A DNA stretch of 64,000 bases from contig JADJBW010000008.1 of NCBI GenBank assembly GCA_016703525.1, positions 139,804-203,803 on the forward strand, read 5' to 3'. The position numbers were made by a program, and so were the translations under genes. Shown piece after piece: positions 50,136 through 61,881 of the stretch (position 1 is the stretch's first letter; every line of letters begins with the position of its first letter). This stretch comes from Actinomycetota bacterium. Lineage in GTDB: Bacteria; Actinomycetota; Acidimicrobiia; Acidimicrobiales; Microtrichaceae. A model generated the notes under the pieces. That model searched no databases and was not told the DNA's origin. It worked only from the letters and a program-made list of their open reading frames with translations.

Positions 50136-50748
50136 ATGCTCCGCTCCGAACTCGTCGATCCAACGCACACCGCCGTCGTCACCATGGAGTGTCAGCGGGG
50201 CGTGATCGGCGATCTCGCGACGTTCCCGGCGCTCGCGGCGGCGGTGGAGTCGGTCGGCCTGCGGCCGAGACTGGCGGATGTGGCCACGGGCGCGGGCACA
50301 CGGCGTCCATGTGGTCCACGCTCTCGCGGTGTTCCGACGCGACCGTCTCGGCAGCTCCGTGAACGCGCCGCTCCTCGAGGCGGCATCGCACATCGAGGGG
50401 CAGCTGTTGGAAGGGTCACCGGCGGCCGAGCTGGTGCCCGAACTCGCGGGTGACGATCGCGACATCACCTCGGTTCGCCGCCACGGCGTCAGCCCGTTCT
50501 CCGGGACCGACCTGGACCCGATCCTGCGCTCGATCGGCGTGCGGACGGTCGTCGCATGCGGGGCGTCGCTCAACGTCGGCCTCCTCGGGCTGGCGATCGA
50601 GGCCGTCAACCTCGGATACAGCGTGGTCCTGCCGCGTGACGCGTGCGTTGCGGTGCCGGCGGACGCGGCATCGGCGATCCTGCGGTCGACCATGTCACAG
50701 CTGGCGACCCTCACCACCGTCGAGGAGCTGCTCGCCGCCTGGGGCTGA
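50136..50748 (+). CDS. Isochorismatase-like cysteine hydrolase (one frame break)
   Basis: About 203 residues after removing one base. The first ~50 residues (HTAVVTMECQRGVIGDLATFPALAA; VVTMECQ resembles the VIDMQ motif) are in one frame, and RAHGVHVVHALAVFRRDRLGSS to the end is in the next. The break is in GGG at 50288-50290; removing one G joins VAT to ARAHG. The nucleophile segment VVACGASLNVGLLGLAIEAVNLG (CGxSLNVxV pattern; Cys in VACGAS) and the GVSPFSGTDLD region are intact. It is a cytosolic member of the isochorismatase superfamily, which includes amidases. Divergent to maf with a 63-base spacer. Confidence 0.82.
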
Positions 50749-50766
50749 GCCGCGCCGGCGAGGGGG

Positions 50767-51387
50767 TCAGGCGGTCGGGCCGGACCACGTCGCCGAGAGC
50801 CGCTCGATCCACGCTCTGGTGGTCGCCTCGATGCCGGGATGCCGTTCGTGGCCGGCGTCGTGCCACGCGGTCTCGACCTCGCAGCCGGTCGATGCGAGCG
50901 CGTCCGCAGCCCAATGCGCAACCTCGATCGGCACCACGTCGTCGGTGGTCCCGTGTTGCACGAGCGCATGCTCGACGTTCACCCGCGACAGGTCGATGTC
51001 GAGATCGAGCGCCTCGGGCACGAATGCCGACTCCAGCAGCAGCGCGCCGAACCGGCGACCGGTCGCCGCTGTCGCCAGCGCGGTCGCCCCTCCCTGCGAG
51101 AAGCCGCCGAGCACGACGCGCTCGGCGGGGATGGCGAGCGCGTCGGTGAGCTCGTCGACGAGCGCGAGGATCAGGTCGACCGATGCGTGCAACTGCACGG
51201 CATCGACGCCGCGGGCGGTGGCGTCGAACCACGATCGGCCCGGATCGGCCGGGCGGGGTCCGGCGGGAGCGACGCAGGTCCACCCCGGGCACATGCCGCC
51301 GCGGTACCGATCCGGGAGGGCGATGGGCTCCGAGCCGTGACCGTGCATGAACACCAGCAGGCCCGTCGGTCGCTTCGGATTCGACAT
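50767..51387 (-). CDS. Alpha/beta hydrolase (phospholipase/carboxylesterase type)
   Basis: 206 residues. The nucleophile elbow is LGGFSQGGATAL (Ser), the acid is in HGTTDDVVPIEVAHW (Asp), and the base is AGHERHP (His). Oxyanion loop HGHGS is near the N-terminus (LLVFMHGHGSEPIALP). This size and order match the carboxylesterase/phospholipase (LYPLA-like) subfamily. GAGAGGA precedes the ATG by 10 bases. It converges with the isochorismatase-like gene (18-base gap) and diverges from the GLFV-dehydrogenase-like gene. Substrate unknown. Confidence 0.88.
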   Translation of the reverse strand: MSNPKRPTGLLVFMHGHGSEPIALPDRYRGGMCPGWTCVAPAGPRPADPGRSWFDATARGVDAVQLHASVDLILALVDELTDALAIPAERVVLGGFSQGGATALATAATGRRFGALLLESAFVPEALDLDIDLSRVNVEHALVQHGTTDDVVPIEVAHWAADALASTGCEVETAWHDAGHERHPGIEATTRAWIERLSATWSGPTA

Positions 51388-51492
51388 GATGATTCGTCCT
51401 CTCGCCGCGCACAGCGGCGCCGGCCACCGTGTGCGGCCAATTCTTCACCTCGAGACGCGGTCGGACGGACACCCACGCCACGTCAGGAATGG

Positions 51493-51521
51493 GTGACACA
51501 TGTCACGTTGTGTGCTACGGT
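51493..51521 (+). promoter_or_regulatory. Inverted repeat and -10-like hexamer in the divergent spacer
   Basis: GTGACA-CA-TGTCAC (51493-51506) is a 6-bp inverted repeat. TACGGT at 51516-51521 is placed as a -10 element with the inverted repeat over the -35 zone. It could drive the hairpin-containing transcript described below. No regulator gene is adjacent. Confidence 0.4.
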
Positions 51522-51527
51522 GCGACG

Positions 51528-51650
51528 CACGGGACAACCGGCACCCGCCGTGCGACCCAGACAGATCGTTGCCCCCGACCCATCGGAGTGGCGACGAAGC
51601 GGACATGGGGCCGTGTGAGCAGTTCGGGGGGTCTGCTCACACGGCCCCAT
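51528..51650 (+). ncRNA. Candidate small RNA or leader ending in an 18-bp hairpin
   Basis: Between the putative promoter and 51650 there is no credible reading frame. The region ends with an 18-bp perfect stem (51605-51622 and 51633-51650) around a 10-base loop. Either it is a terminated sRNA of about 120 nt or an attenuating leader for the gene starting at 51698. The boundaries are estimates. Confidence 0.3.
51605..51650. terminator. 18-bp perfect hairpin
   Basis: The longest perfect inverted repeat in the window: arms 51605-51622 and 51633-51650, loop TTCGGGGGGT. It is followed by CTCTGTGCC, with only three U. It lies 48 bases before the start codon at 51698, so it would act on transcripts entering that operon. 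Confidence 0.7.
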
Positions 51651-51697
51651 CTCTGTGCCATAACCCCTGCCGCCCCGGTTCCTGCGCGGGAGCGGCC

Positions 51698-52612
51698 ATG
51701 ACGGGGCAGAATGCCGCCGTGCACATCACGAAGCTCAGCTCGACCGACGGGTTCCTCGCCGTCGATCTTCCGGCGGCACCCCGATCCGTCGGGGTGATCC
51801 GATGCGCCCGCAAGATCTTGACCGACGGAGCGGTGCTGCTGGCACGATCGATCACGTACAGCCACGCCTCGTTCGGGCTCAACGTGTCGGGCGCTTCCGC
51901 CGCGGTGAACGCGGAGGGCGACGGACGCGACGCTGCGCTGCAGGCGGCCGTCGGCGAGCTCGCCGAGCGCGTCGAGAGCGGCTCCCTCCATCTCGATGCG
52001 GGCAAGGGCGTTGCGGTGGCGGACGTGGCGCCGTGGTCCTTGCCGCCGCCGGCCTTCGCTGCGGCGGACGCCGTCGCCACCGGGGTGCTTGCCGCTGCGC
52101 TCGCCACCGTCGGTCCCCTCGACGGTCGGACGGTGATGATCGAGGCGGGCGCTCCGTGTGCCTCGGCGATCGAGACGGCGTTCGCGGCGGCGAAGGCCGT
52201 GCCGGACGTGCGGCCTCTTACCGAATTCGGCCACGGCGAACTCGCGATCGTGGGATCGCGCCCCGGTATCGTCGACCACAGCGTCGCCGGCGGCTGGTCG
52301 TTCGGTGCGCTGATCGCCAGCGGTCCCGTGCCCGTGACCGCCCGCGGGCTCGCAGTGCTCGAGGCCGCCGGTACGACCGTCGTGCCCGACTTCCTCTCGC
52401 TCGCCGGGCCGCACCTGCTGCGCTCGGTCGGCGACGAGCCGGCGAGCCTCGACGCGATCGGCGCCCGCATTCGCGATGCGGTCGCCGCTGCGGCGACGGA
52501 GGCGAGCGACGCCGACGCTCCCGGCGGGCTCTTCCTTGCCGCCTGCCGCCGAGCCGAAGCGCACCTACTCACGTGGGTCGACCAGCTCCCGTTCGGGAGG
52601 CCGCTCGCATGA
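51698..52612 (+). CDS. Glu/Leu/Phe/Val dehydrogenase-like protein (degenerate cofactor loop)
   Basis: 304 residues. GGGAG five bases before the ATG fixes the start. The N-terminal half (IRCARKILTDGAVLLARSITYSHASFGLN ... LDAGKGVAVADV) resembles the substrate domain of amino acid dehydrogenases, whose GGGKG lysine region reads LDAGKGV here. VVPDFLSLAGPHLL resembles the (V/I)PDxxxNAGG segment. The cofactor loop GRTVMIEAGAPCASAIETAF lacks the usual GxGxxG, so NAD(P) binding is doubtful and the protein may be a non-catalytic or repurposed relative. Family membership is tentative. It overlaps the next gene by four bases (ATGA). Confidence 0.45.
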   Translation: MTGQNAAVHITKLSSTDGFLAVDLPAAPRSVGVIRCARKILTDGAVLLARSITYSHASFGLNVSGASAAVNAEGDGRDAALQAAVGELAERVESGSLHLDAGKGVAVADVAPWSLPPPAFAAADAVATGVLAAALATVGPLDGRTVMIEAGAPCASAIETAFAAAKAVPDVRPLTEFGHGELAIVGSRPGIVDHSVAGGWSFGALIASGPVPVTARGLAVLEAAGTTVVPDFLSLAGPHLLRSVGDEPASLDAIGARIRDAVAAAATEASDADAPGGLFLAACRRAEAHLLTWVDQLPFGRPLA

Positions 52613-53676
52613 CCGGACGCATTCCGCTCCCCGCTCAGCCAACCGGTGTCGCCTGGCCGACGCTGACGTGGGCGACCGCAGCGCTTGGCGACGAACGAGC
52701 CGGTGACGATCTGGATCTGGCGGTGGAGGCCGCGTTCCGCGGCCCCCGAGCGGCAGAACTCGGTGCGACGGCCGCGATCGTGGTGGTCCGCGCCGGCCGC
52801 ATCGTCGCCGAGCACTACGGGCCCGGTTCCACGGCTCGAACCAAGCACCTCTCATGGTCGATGGCGAAGTCGATCACCCACGCAGCGCTGGGGATCTGCA
52901 TCGGTGACGGGTCGATCGATCGCGACGCCGTCCCAGTCGCCCCGGAATGGACAAGCCCGGACGATTCGCGGGCGGCGATCACGCTCACCGACCTGCTCGC
53001 CATGCGGTCGGGCCTGCGATTCAACGAGGACTACGTCGACGCCGACACGTCACACTGCATCGACATGCTCTTCGGGGTCGGGGCCGACGACGTGGCCGCC
53101 TTCGCTGCGTCGCTCCCGCTGGATCATCCGATCGGCGAAGTCTTCAACTACTCGTCGGGCACGACCAACATCCTCGCCCGCCGGATCGGCGACGCGCTCG
53201 GCGGCCGTGACGGCATGGAGCGGTTCCTCCGGGACCGGCTCTTCGATCCGATCGGGATGTCGTCGGCGGAACCGCGCTTCGACGCCGCAGGCACCTTCGT
53301 CGGATCGTCGTACGTGTACGCCACCGCGCGCGACTTCGCCCGATTCGGCCTGCTGTACCTGCGCGACGGGGTGTGGGATGGTTCGCGGGTGCTGCCCGCG
53401 GGTTGGGTCGACGAGGCGAGAACGCTCCGCTCGGTGGATGAGGACGCCATGGGCTACGGCCTGCATTGGTGGATCCACGACGATGAGTCGGGCGCGTTCG
53501 CCGCCCGCGGGTACGAAGGGCAGCGCATCATCGTGGTGCCGTCCTTGGACGCCGTGATCGTTCGCCTCGGCAAGACGCCCGCCGAGAAACGCCCGGCGCT
53601 CGACCGGTACCTCGACGAGCTTGTCGACCTCGTCGCCTGCGCCATCGAACCGCACCCGGAGGAGTCGCCAACATGA
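52609..53676 (+). CDS. Beta-lactamase-class serine hydrolase
   Basis: 355 residues. PF00144-type hydrolase: the SxxK motif is SMAK (S84 to K87), the YxN motif appears as YSS in FNYSSGTTN, and the KTG-equivalent is HxG-like RGYEG near the end. No signal peptide is visible, so it is cytosolic or exported otherwise. Such proteins include esterases, D-amino acid amidases and lactonases; a beta-lactam activity is not implied. It overlaps both neighbours by four bases, so the three genes are translationally coupled and may act in one pathway. Confidence 0.86.
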   Translation: MTGRIPLPAQPTGVAWPTLTWATAALGDERAGDDLDLAVEAAFRGPRAAELGATAAIVVVRAGRIVAEHYGPGSTARTKHLSWSMAKSITHAALGICIGDGSIDRDAVPVAPEWTSPDDSRAAITLTDLLAMRSGLRFNEDYVDADTSHCIDMLFGVGADDVAAFAASLPLDHPIGEVFNYSSGTTNILARRIGDALGGRDGMERFLRDRLFDPIGMSSAEPRFDAAGTFVGSSYVYATARDFARFGLLYLRDGVWDGSRVLPAGWVDEARTLRSVDEDAMGYGLHWWIHDDESGAFAARGYEGQRIIVVPSLDAVIVRLGKTPAEKRPALDRYLDELVDLVACAIEPHPEESPT

Positions 53677-54448
53677 CCGAGCGTCCCGCACGTCCACCCG
53701 CTCCGTTTCGGTTCGCCGATGATGCCCCGTCGAGCGAGGTTCGCCGACACCGCAAGCAGCGGCTGGCAGCGGCGTTTCGGCTCTTCGGACGGTTCGGTTT
53801 CGACGAAGGCGTCGCCGGCCACATCACCGCGCGCGACCCCGAGTTGACCGACCACTTCTGGGTGAACCCGTTCGGGCTGAGCTTCCGCCAGATCCGCGTG
53901 TCGGACCTGATCCTGGTCGATCACGACGGGCGGGTCGTCGAGGGTGACTGGCCGGTGAATCGGGCGGCGTTCGCGATCCACTCGCAGCTGCACCAGCGCG
54001 TCCCGACATCGTGGCGGCCGCACACTCGCATTCGCGCTTCGGCCGGGCGTTGTCGGCCCTCGACGCCCGCATCGAGCCCATCACCCAGGACTCGTGCGCC
54101 TTCTTCGAGGATCATGCACGATTCGACGACTACACCGGTGTGGTCGACGAGACCGACGAAGGCCGTCGAATCGCCGAGGCGCTCGGCGGTGCCAAGGCGG
54201 CGATCCTCGCGAACCACGGGCTCCTAACGGTCGGGGGCTCTGTCGAGTCGGCGGTGTGGTGGTACATCACCATGGAGCGCACCGCCGAAGTGCAACTCGC
54301 CGCGACCTCGGCCGGCTCGCCGGTACCGATCCGCCCGGATGTCGCGCGTCGCACCCGCGAGATGGTCGGCAGCGAGGCAGCCGGTCAGTTCCAATTCCAT
54401 CCACTGTGGAACTGGATCGTGGCCGAGGAGCCCGACCTGCTCGACTGA
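53673..54448 (+). CDS. Class II aldolase/adducin family protein (one frame break)
   Basis: About 258 residues after restoring one base. The N-terminal part (RLAAAFRLFGRFGFDEGVAGHITARDPE) and the zinc-ligand part (AAAHSHSRFGRAL, with two His; later ILANHGLLTVGGSVESAVWWY with His) are in different frames. The break is at about 53996 (CACCAGCGCGTCCC): adding one G gives LHQARPDIVAAAHSHS, which matches the family. The HSHS pair and the NHGLL motif bind the catalytic metal in aldolases and epimerases of this family. The reaction is unknown. It overlaps the serine hydrolase gene by four bases. Confidence 0.85.
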
Positions 54449-54525
54449 AGGGCATCGGCGACTCGGCCCGCCCATCGTGTCGGGTCGCCTAGCATGCCGG
54501 CCGACAACCGAAGCCGATGATGTCC

Positions 54526-54697
54526 GGCGGGAGAGCATCGCTTCGCGCGATCACCGAAGGAGCAACGTCCCGGAAACTCTCAGGTTCCCGAACCGCTCGA
54601 CGGAGGCGACTCTGGAAAGAGGCCGTCTCGCGCGGCCCGCCGACGGAGAAAGCGCGATTCGTCGCTGCGAAACTCTCAGGTGCCGAGGACAGAGGGG
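54526..54697 (+). ncRNA. Tandem glycine riboswitch
   Basis: Two glycine aptamers lie head to tail before gcvP. Each has the conserved GAAACTCTCAGGT block (54573-54585 and 54669-54681); the first has ACCGAAGGAGCAA (54552-54564) and the second CCGACGGAGAAAGC (54639-54652). The first ends in CTCTGG and the second in ACAGAGGGG. By analogy with other bacteria, glycine binding should turn on gcvP. The gcvP start codon is 17 bases after the second aptamer. Confidence 0.93.
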
Positions 54698-54713
54698 AAC
54701 CCAGGAGGCGACC

Positions 54714-57623
<2,910 letters not shown>

Positions 57624-57708
57624 CGCCATCCGAAGACGCCGCCGCGCCCCGCCGGTGTGGGACAATTGCTCGGTTGCGCCGCTGGGGCGGAGGGAGTGAG
57701 GTTCGAGC

Positions 57709-58911
57709 ATGACTCGTCGTTGGGGTACCCGCGCGCTATCTGTCGCGTTGTCGTCGTCGCTGTTCGTGGTCGGGTGTTCGACCACGAAGGACCCGGGCGG
57801 CTCGGCGGCAGGCCAGATCCCCGCCTGGATCACCGACGGCGTCTCGCAGGCCCGCGGCCGGGTCGAGGCGGCGACCGATGTCGCCGGTGTATCGACCACC
57901 GCGGCCCCGCAGGAGTCGACGGCCGGCGGCGTTTCGCTCGCCTCGCGGGAGACCGTCGTCGCGGCGCTCGGTCGGCTGGGCATTCCGGCGGCGCAGGCCG
58001 AGTGCGTCTACGCCAAGATCGCCACCGACCCCGCCGCGCTCGCCGACATCAACTCGCTCATCGCCGCCGTGGTCAGCGGCGATCCGACCCCCGCCTCTCG
58101 CGTGTCGGCCGCCGGTCAGGCGGCGTTGGTCGCCTCGGTGACCGACTGCGTCGATGCGGCGTCGTTGTCGAAGGCGCTCGGCTCCACGAACACCTCGGGC
58201 GACGTCGAGTCGGCGCTCGCCGCGCTGCTCGGGATCGACCTCTCGAAGCTCTCCGCGGCCGACATCGAACGGATCGCGGTCGCCGTCGCCGGGAAGCTGG
58301 GACCCGACGAGGTCGCGCTCGTCCGGCGGTTGCTCGCCGGCGCAGCGTCGGGTTCGAGCGATGCCTCGGCGGCGCTGGCCGCCCTGGCGGGGCAGCTCGG
58401 CTCACTCGACCTCTCAAAGCTGAATGGCGACGAGCTCGCGGCGCTGTTCTCGGCGCTGGTGAAGGCGCTCGGCGTCGAGCAGGCGAAGCTGCTGGAGCAG
58501 CTCGGCAAGGTCAACCTGTTGCCGATCGACCTGTCGGTCGACCCCTCGACGCTGTCGCCCGAGCAGTTGGGAACGTGGCTGCTGCTCACGGCGCCGCTGT
58601 TGACTGCAACGCTCAAGAAGAACGCGAACCTACCGCCGGCGGGCGGCGACCCGAACGAGGTCTACATCCCGCCGGGCGTTGACCTGTCCGACATCAACCC
58701 GCTCGTGTTCGTGCCGAAGGAAGCCTTCGTCGCCGGACTCCGCGACGGCGGATGGTCGAGCGACGCGGCGGGCTGCTACTACGACCAACTCCGCCTCTTG
58801 CCCGCCGCCCAGATCGGCAACCTCTTCTCGAGCACCGCCAACGCGGCCGAGGTCGGTCAGGTACTCCTGTTGGGGCTTGGCTGCGTCGCCGGTACCGCGC
58901 TGGAACCGTAG
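57709..58911 (+). CDS. Secreted lipoprotein of unknown function
   Basis: 400 residues. An N-terminal signal peptide (MTRRWGTRALSVALSSSLFVVGC) ends in a lipobox VVGC, so it is anchored to the outer face of the membrane. The mature protein is rich in Ala, Ser, Leu and Asp, with repetitive ALAALAGQL-type helices and three pairs of cysteines near VTDCVD, GCYYDQ and GLGCVAG. I recognise no domain. GGAGGGAGTGAGG precedes the ATG by about eight bases. A convergent gene ends six bases after its stop. Confidence 0.72.
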   Translation: MTRRWGTRALSVALSSSLFVVGCSTTKDPGGSAAGQIPAWITDGVSQARGRVEAATDVAGVSTTAAPQESTAGGVSLASRETVVAALGRLGIPAAQAECVYAKIATDPAALADINSLIAAVVSGDPTPASRVSAAGQAALVASVTDCVDAASLSKALGSTNTSGDVESALAALLGIDLSKLSAADIERIAVAVAGKLGPDEVALVRRLLAGAASGSSDASAALAALAGQLGSLDLSKLNGDELAALFSALVKALGVEQAKLLEQLGKVNLLPIDLSVDPSTLSPEQLGTWLLLTAPLLTATLKKNANLPPAGGDPNEVYIPPGVDLSDINPLVFVPKEAFVAGLRDGGWSSDAAGCYYDQLRLLPAAQIGNLFSSTANAAEVGQVLLLGLGCVAGTALEP

Positions 58912-58917
58912 CGGTCC

Positions 58918-59820
58918 TCAGAGCCCGCAGGAGGCGCGCACGGCATCGGTCAGCAGCGCCGCGACGGCGCTGCGGCCCTCTGCCGTCGTCGGCTGGAGCG
59001 CAGCATCGAAGTTGGTTTGGAGCCACTCGGCGGAAGTCACCCAACTCGGCCGCAGCCGCGCCGCGAGATCGGCACGGTGCACCGTCGGATGCGAGGCCAG
59101 GGCGTCGTCGAGCGCCCGATTGAGGGCGGGACCGAGCACCCCGACGCCCGGTGCGGCGGGGCTCCAGTCGGGCGCGTTGGCCCATACGACGCACCCAGCG
59201 GTCGACGCCTCGTCGAGGAGCGCCTGCTGCTGTGCGATCGCTCCCGCGACCCGTGGATCGTCGACCGACGCGATGGGATCGCCCGACAGGGCCGGTTGGA
59301 GCAGGTCTCGGGACAACGCCAGCACGAGCGCGTCGGGGTGGCGTGAGAGCGCTCCTCGCACGAGGGCGGTGGCGGAATCGGCCGTGCCCGCGCTGTGCGC
59401 CGCGGCCGGTGCCGACCATCCGGCAGCTCCAAAGCTCCCCTCGATCTCCGCAGAGGCAGCGGCCGCCGCGGCATCGGCGACGACGATCACGCGTGGCCCG
59501 TTCGCGTTCGCCGCGACACCGGACGGGGCATCGAAGGGCGTTGTGTCCGGGTTGACCCGGTCGCGGTCGAGTGCCCACCTGGTGCCGAGTACGGCAACGG
59601 TGGCGAGCATGATCGCGATCCCGAGCCAGGTCAGCGCGTGTCCCATGCGCTCGCGCAGCGGGGTCGGGGCGAGCGGGTGCTGCTCGTCGGCGGAGGTATC
59701 CCAGATGGGTCCCGCGTCGAGGGCTTTGCCACGCGCCTGATCGATCGCCGGGGTGGCCACGCGCTCCACCACCCAGCCGGGCGTGCGCTCCGCGGGCTGC
59801 TCGGTGTCCGGTGCAGTCAC
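58918..59820 (-). CDS. Hypothetical single-pass membrane protein with SGNH-like features
   Basis: 300 residues. Residues 1-58 are a cytoplasmic tail, ~59-82 a membrane helix (GHALTWLGIAIMLATVAVLG), and the rest an extracytoplasmic domain with a possible alternating strand/helix fold (PRVIVVADAAAAAAS; HPDALVLALSRDLLQ; DWSPAAPGVGVLGPALN). The layout resembles SGNH-type hydrolase domains, but a clear GDSL motif and catalytic triad are not visible, so this is unproven. It lies one base after the small MAGEF gene upstream and is therefore co-transcribed with it. Confidence 0.6.
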   Translation of the reverse strand: MTAPDTEQPAERTPGWVVERVATPAIDQARGKALDAGPIWDTSADEQHPLAPTPLRERMGHALTWLGIAIMLATVAVLGTRWALDRDRVNPDTTPFDAPSGVAANANGPRVIVVADAAAAAASAEIEGSFGAAGWSAPAAAHSAGTADSATALVRGALSRHPDALVLALSRDLLQPALSGDPIASVDDPRVAGAIAQQQALLDEASTAGCVVWANAPDWSPAAPGVGVLGPALNRALDDALASHPTVHRADLAARLRPSWVTSAEWLQTNFDAALQPTTAEGRSAVAALLTDAVRASCGL

Positions 59821-59821
59821 G

Positions 59822-60022
59822 TCACTCCTCCGCGTCGCCGTCGCCGAGCAGAGCGGCGGCCTTCAGCACCGCTCGCCGCGCTCTCGCGAGGCGGCGTTCG
59901 TCCACGGGCAACTCGGTTCCGCCCGCATCGATCGACGATCGCAGGCGATCGAGACCCAAGTCGGCAAGCTCATCGGCGATCCCGAGGAGCCGGTTGCGGA
60001 TCTGATCGAATTCGCCGGCCAT
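59822..60022 (-). CDS. Small helical protein of unknown function
   Basis: 66 residues starting MAGEFDQIRNRLLG. GGAG at about five bases before the ATG supports the start over a much longer open frame. It is predicted to be two helices with LADLGLDRLRSSI between them, and ends in an acidic tail. The arrangement resembles small helical proteins next to membrane proteins, but I recognise no family. Together with the downstream membrane protein it forms a two-gene leftward unit. Confidence 0.7.
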   Translation of the reverse strand: MAGEFDQIRNRLLGIADELADLGLDRLRSSIDAGGTELPVDERRLARARRAVLKAAALLGDGDAEE

Positions 60023-60121
60023 CGAGTCTCCGTTTCGGTGGGTCGGCGATGTCGCCGGGCGGACGGGGCGCTTCCATCGTGCCATCGAGTCGACGCTTTC
60101 CCACCCGTGGCGCATCGCCGC

Positions 60122-60127
60122 TAGGTT
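60122..60127 (+). promoter_or_regulatory. Candidate -10 element (TAGGTT)
   Basis: TAGGTT ends eight bases before the GTG at 60136, with no Shine-Dalgarno, fitting a leaderless mRNA for the cysteine-rich protein. Confidence 0.45.
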
Positions 60128-60135
60128 CTCCGGCC

Positions 60136-60894
60136 GTGCCCAACGCTCGACCTCCCGCACGGCAGTACGTCGGATTCGATGATCCGGACGGCTCCACGTG
60201 GCTCTTCGACGTGGCGTTTCTGACCAGTTCGTGGACATGCATCTTCGGCTCCGGGTGCAAGGGGGTCCTGACCGAGGATGCAACCGACCGCGGCGAGGGG
60301 TGTTGCTCGTACGGAGCCCACTTCGCCGATCGCGACGATCGGGTCCGCGTGCGCCGAGCGGCGAAGCGGCTCACGGCGGACCAGTGGCAGAACCGCCGCG
60401 CCGCCGGCCGGGCCGAGGGCGCCTTCGCCCGACAGGCCGACGGCGGTTGGATGACCTCCCTCGTCGACGACGCCTGCTGCTTCCACAACGACGACGAGTT
60501 CGCCGGCGGCGCGGGATGCGCGCTGCACCTCGGCGCGCTGCAGGCCGGCGAGCGTCCCATGGACTGGAAGCCGACCGTGTGCTGGCTCGTGCCGCTCCGC
60601 CTCGTGAGCGAGATCGACGAACTGGGCCACCGGACCTCGACGCTGCGGGAATGGAAACGCCGCGATTGGGGCGAGGGCGGCGAGGACTTCCACTGGTGGT
60701 GCACCGAGTCGCACGAGGCCTTCGTGGGCGCCACTCGGGTCTACGAGGCGCTCGCCGATGAGATCATCGAACTGGTCGGCGCAGAGCGGTACGCATGGTT
60801 CGTCGACCACGTGTCATCGACCCCGAGGCCGACGCTGCTCCCCCATCCCGCGGTTCGCGGGCGGGGCGAGCGGGATGGCGCCGACGACGCCTGA
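60136..60894 (+). CDS. Cysteine-rich protein, possible metal-binding (YkgJ/DUF3109-like)
   Basis: 252 residues with three cysteine clusters: CIFGSGCKG, GEGCCSYGAHF and DDACCFHNDDEFAGGAGCALHLG, then PTVCWLVPL and HWWCTESH. The mixed Cys/His content (about ten Cys) with paired CC resembles proteins that hold an iron-sulfur or zinc cluster, as in YkgJ/DUF3109-type families, though the spacing does not match exactly. It has no signal peptide. GTG 60136 is supported by the -10 element. Transcribed divergently from the small MAGEF gene. Confidence 0.6.
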   Translation: MPNARPPARQYVGFDDPDGSTWLFDVAFLTSSWTCIFGSGCKGVLTEDATDRGEGCCSYGAHFADRDDRVRVRRAAKRLTADQWQNRRAAGRAEGAFARQADGGWMTSLVDDACCFHNDDEFAGGAGCALHLGALQAGERPMDWKPTVCWLVPLRLVSEIDELGHRTSTLREWKRRDWGEGGEDFHWWCTESHEAFVGATRVYEALADEIIELVGAERYAWFVDHVSSTPRPTLLPHPAVRGRGERDGADDA

Positions 60895-60945
60895 GTGCGG
60901 CCGGCTTTCTCAAGTCGTCACCCCTGACGTCCGACAGCTTTCGTG

Positions 60946-61881
60946 ATGGCTTCCTTCACGAGCGGTGACCTGCGATCTGTCGTACTCGACGAGGGCCTCC
61001 GGCTGCCCGAGCACGTGTGCGACCAGTTGGTTGCGGCGATCGACGCGGGCAAGCACGTGATCCTCACCGGGCCGCCCGGGACCGGCAAGACGACGCTGGC
61101 GTATCTCGCCGCCGAACTCGGGCGCCGCTCGATGCTGTGCACGGGCTACCTCCCGACGACGGCGACATCGGAGTGGACGACGTACGAGACCATCGGCGGA
61201 ATGCAACCGACTCCGGAGGGACTGATCTACCGGCCGGGGATGTTCGTCGACGCGATCGAGTCGGGCCGCTGGCTGGTGATCGACGAGCTCAACCGCTCCA
61301 ACTTCGACCGTGCGTTCGGGCAGCTGTTCACGGTGCTGTCGGGTTCGGCGGTCGTGCTTCCGTTCCGGCGGGCCGGCCAGACCCGACGCATCTCGATCGT
61401 GCCCTACGGCGAGGAGTCACCTCCGGGAACCGATCCGATCCGCGTGCCCGGCAGTTGGCGGATCATCGCCACGATGAACGCGTTCGACAAGAACCTCCTG
61501 TACGACATGTCGTACGCCCTCATGCGTCGCTTCGCCTTCATCGAGGTCGGCACGCCCGACGAGGCGACCTATATGGAGTTGCTCGGTGGCGACGGGAACC
61601 TGGTGCAGCACCTCCTGCCGCTCCGCCGGTTCGTCGACCTGGGCCCCGCCGTGTTCCTCGACGCCGCCCGGTACGTGGAGCGGCGCCGCCTCGACAACGT
61701 CAGCCGTTCGCGGGTGCTGTACGAGGCCTTCTATGCGTACTTCCTGCCGCAGCTGGATGGGCTGGACGACCTGGCCGGAAGCGACCTGTACCGGACCGTC
61801 TCGGAGCATCTCGATGATCCGGAGCGGGCGGAGGTCCGGCGTTGCCTGAACGGTCTTCTCGGCACGAGCCTCGTCGCATGA
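60946..61881 (+). CDS. McrB/MoxR-like AAA ATPase
   Basis: 311 residues. Walker A is GPPGTGKTT, Walker B is WLVIDELNRS, sensor 1 is IIATMNAFDKN, and RRFAFIEV carries the arginine finger region, a pattern typical of the McrB/dynein-related AAA_5 family. GTP or ATP-driven unfolding or translocation is expected. The gene overlaps the next by four bases (ATGA), and the pair has the layout of McrBC-like operons, in which the second protein is the effector. MoxR-type AAA proteins pair with VWA proteins, but no VWA domain is present. ATG 60946 follows a GTG (60943) that is an alternative start. Confidence 0.85.
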   Translation: MASFTSGDLRSVVLDEGLRLPEHVCDQLVAAIDAGKHVILTGPPGTGKTTLAYLAAELGRRSMLCTGYLPTTATSEWTTYETIGGMQPTPEGLIYRPGMFVDAIESGRWLVIDELNRSNFDRAFGQLFTVLSGSAVVLPFRRAGQTRRISIVPYGEESPPGTDPIRVPGSWRIIATMNAFDKNLLYDMSYALMRRFAFIEVGTPDEATYMELLGGDGNLVQHLLPLRRFVDLGPAVFLDAARYVERRRLDNVSRSRVLYEAFYAYFLPQLDGLDDLAGSDLYRTVSEHLDDPERAEVRRCLNGLLGTSLVA

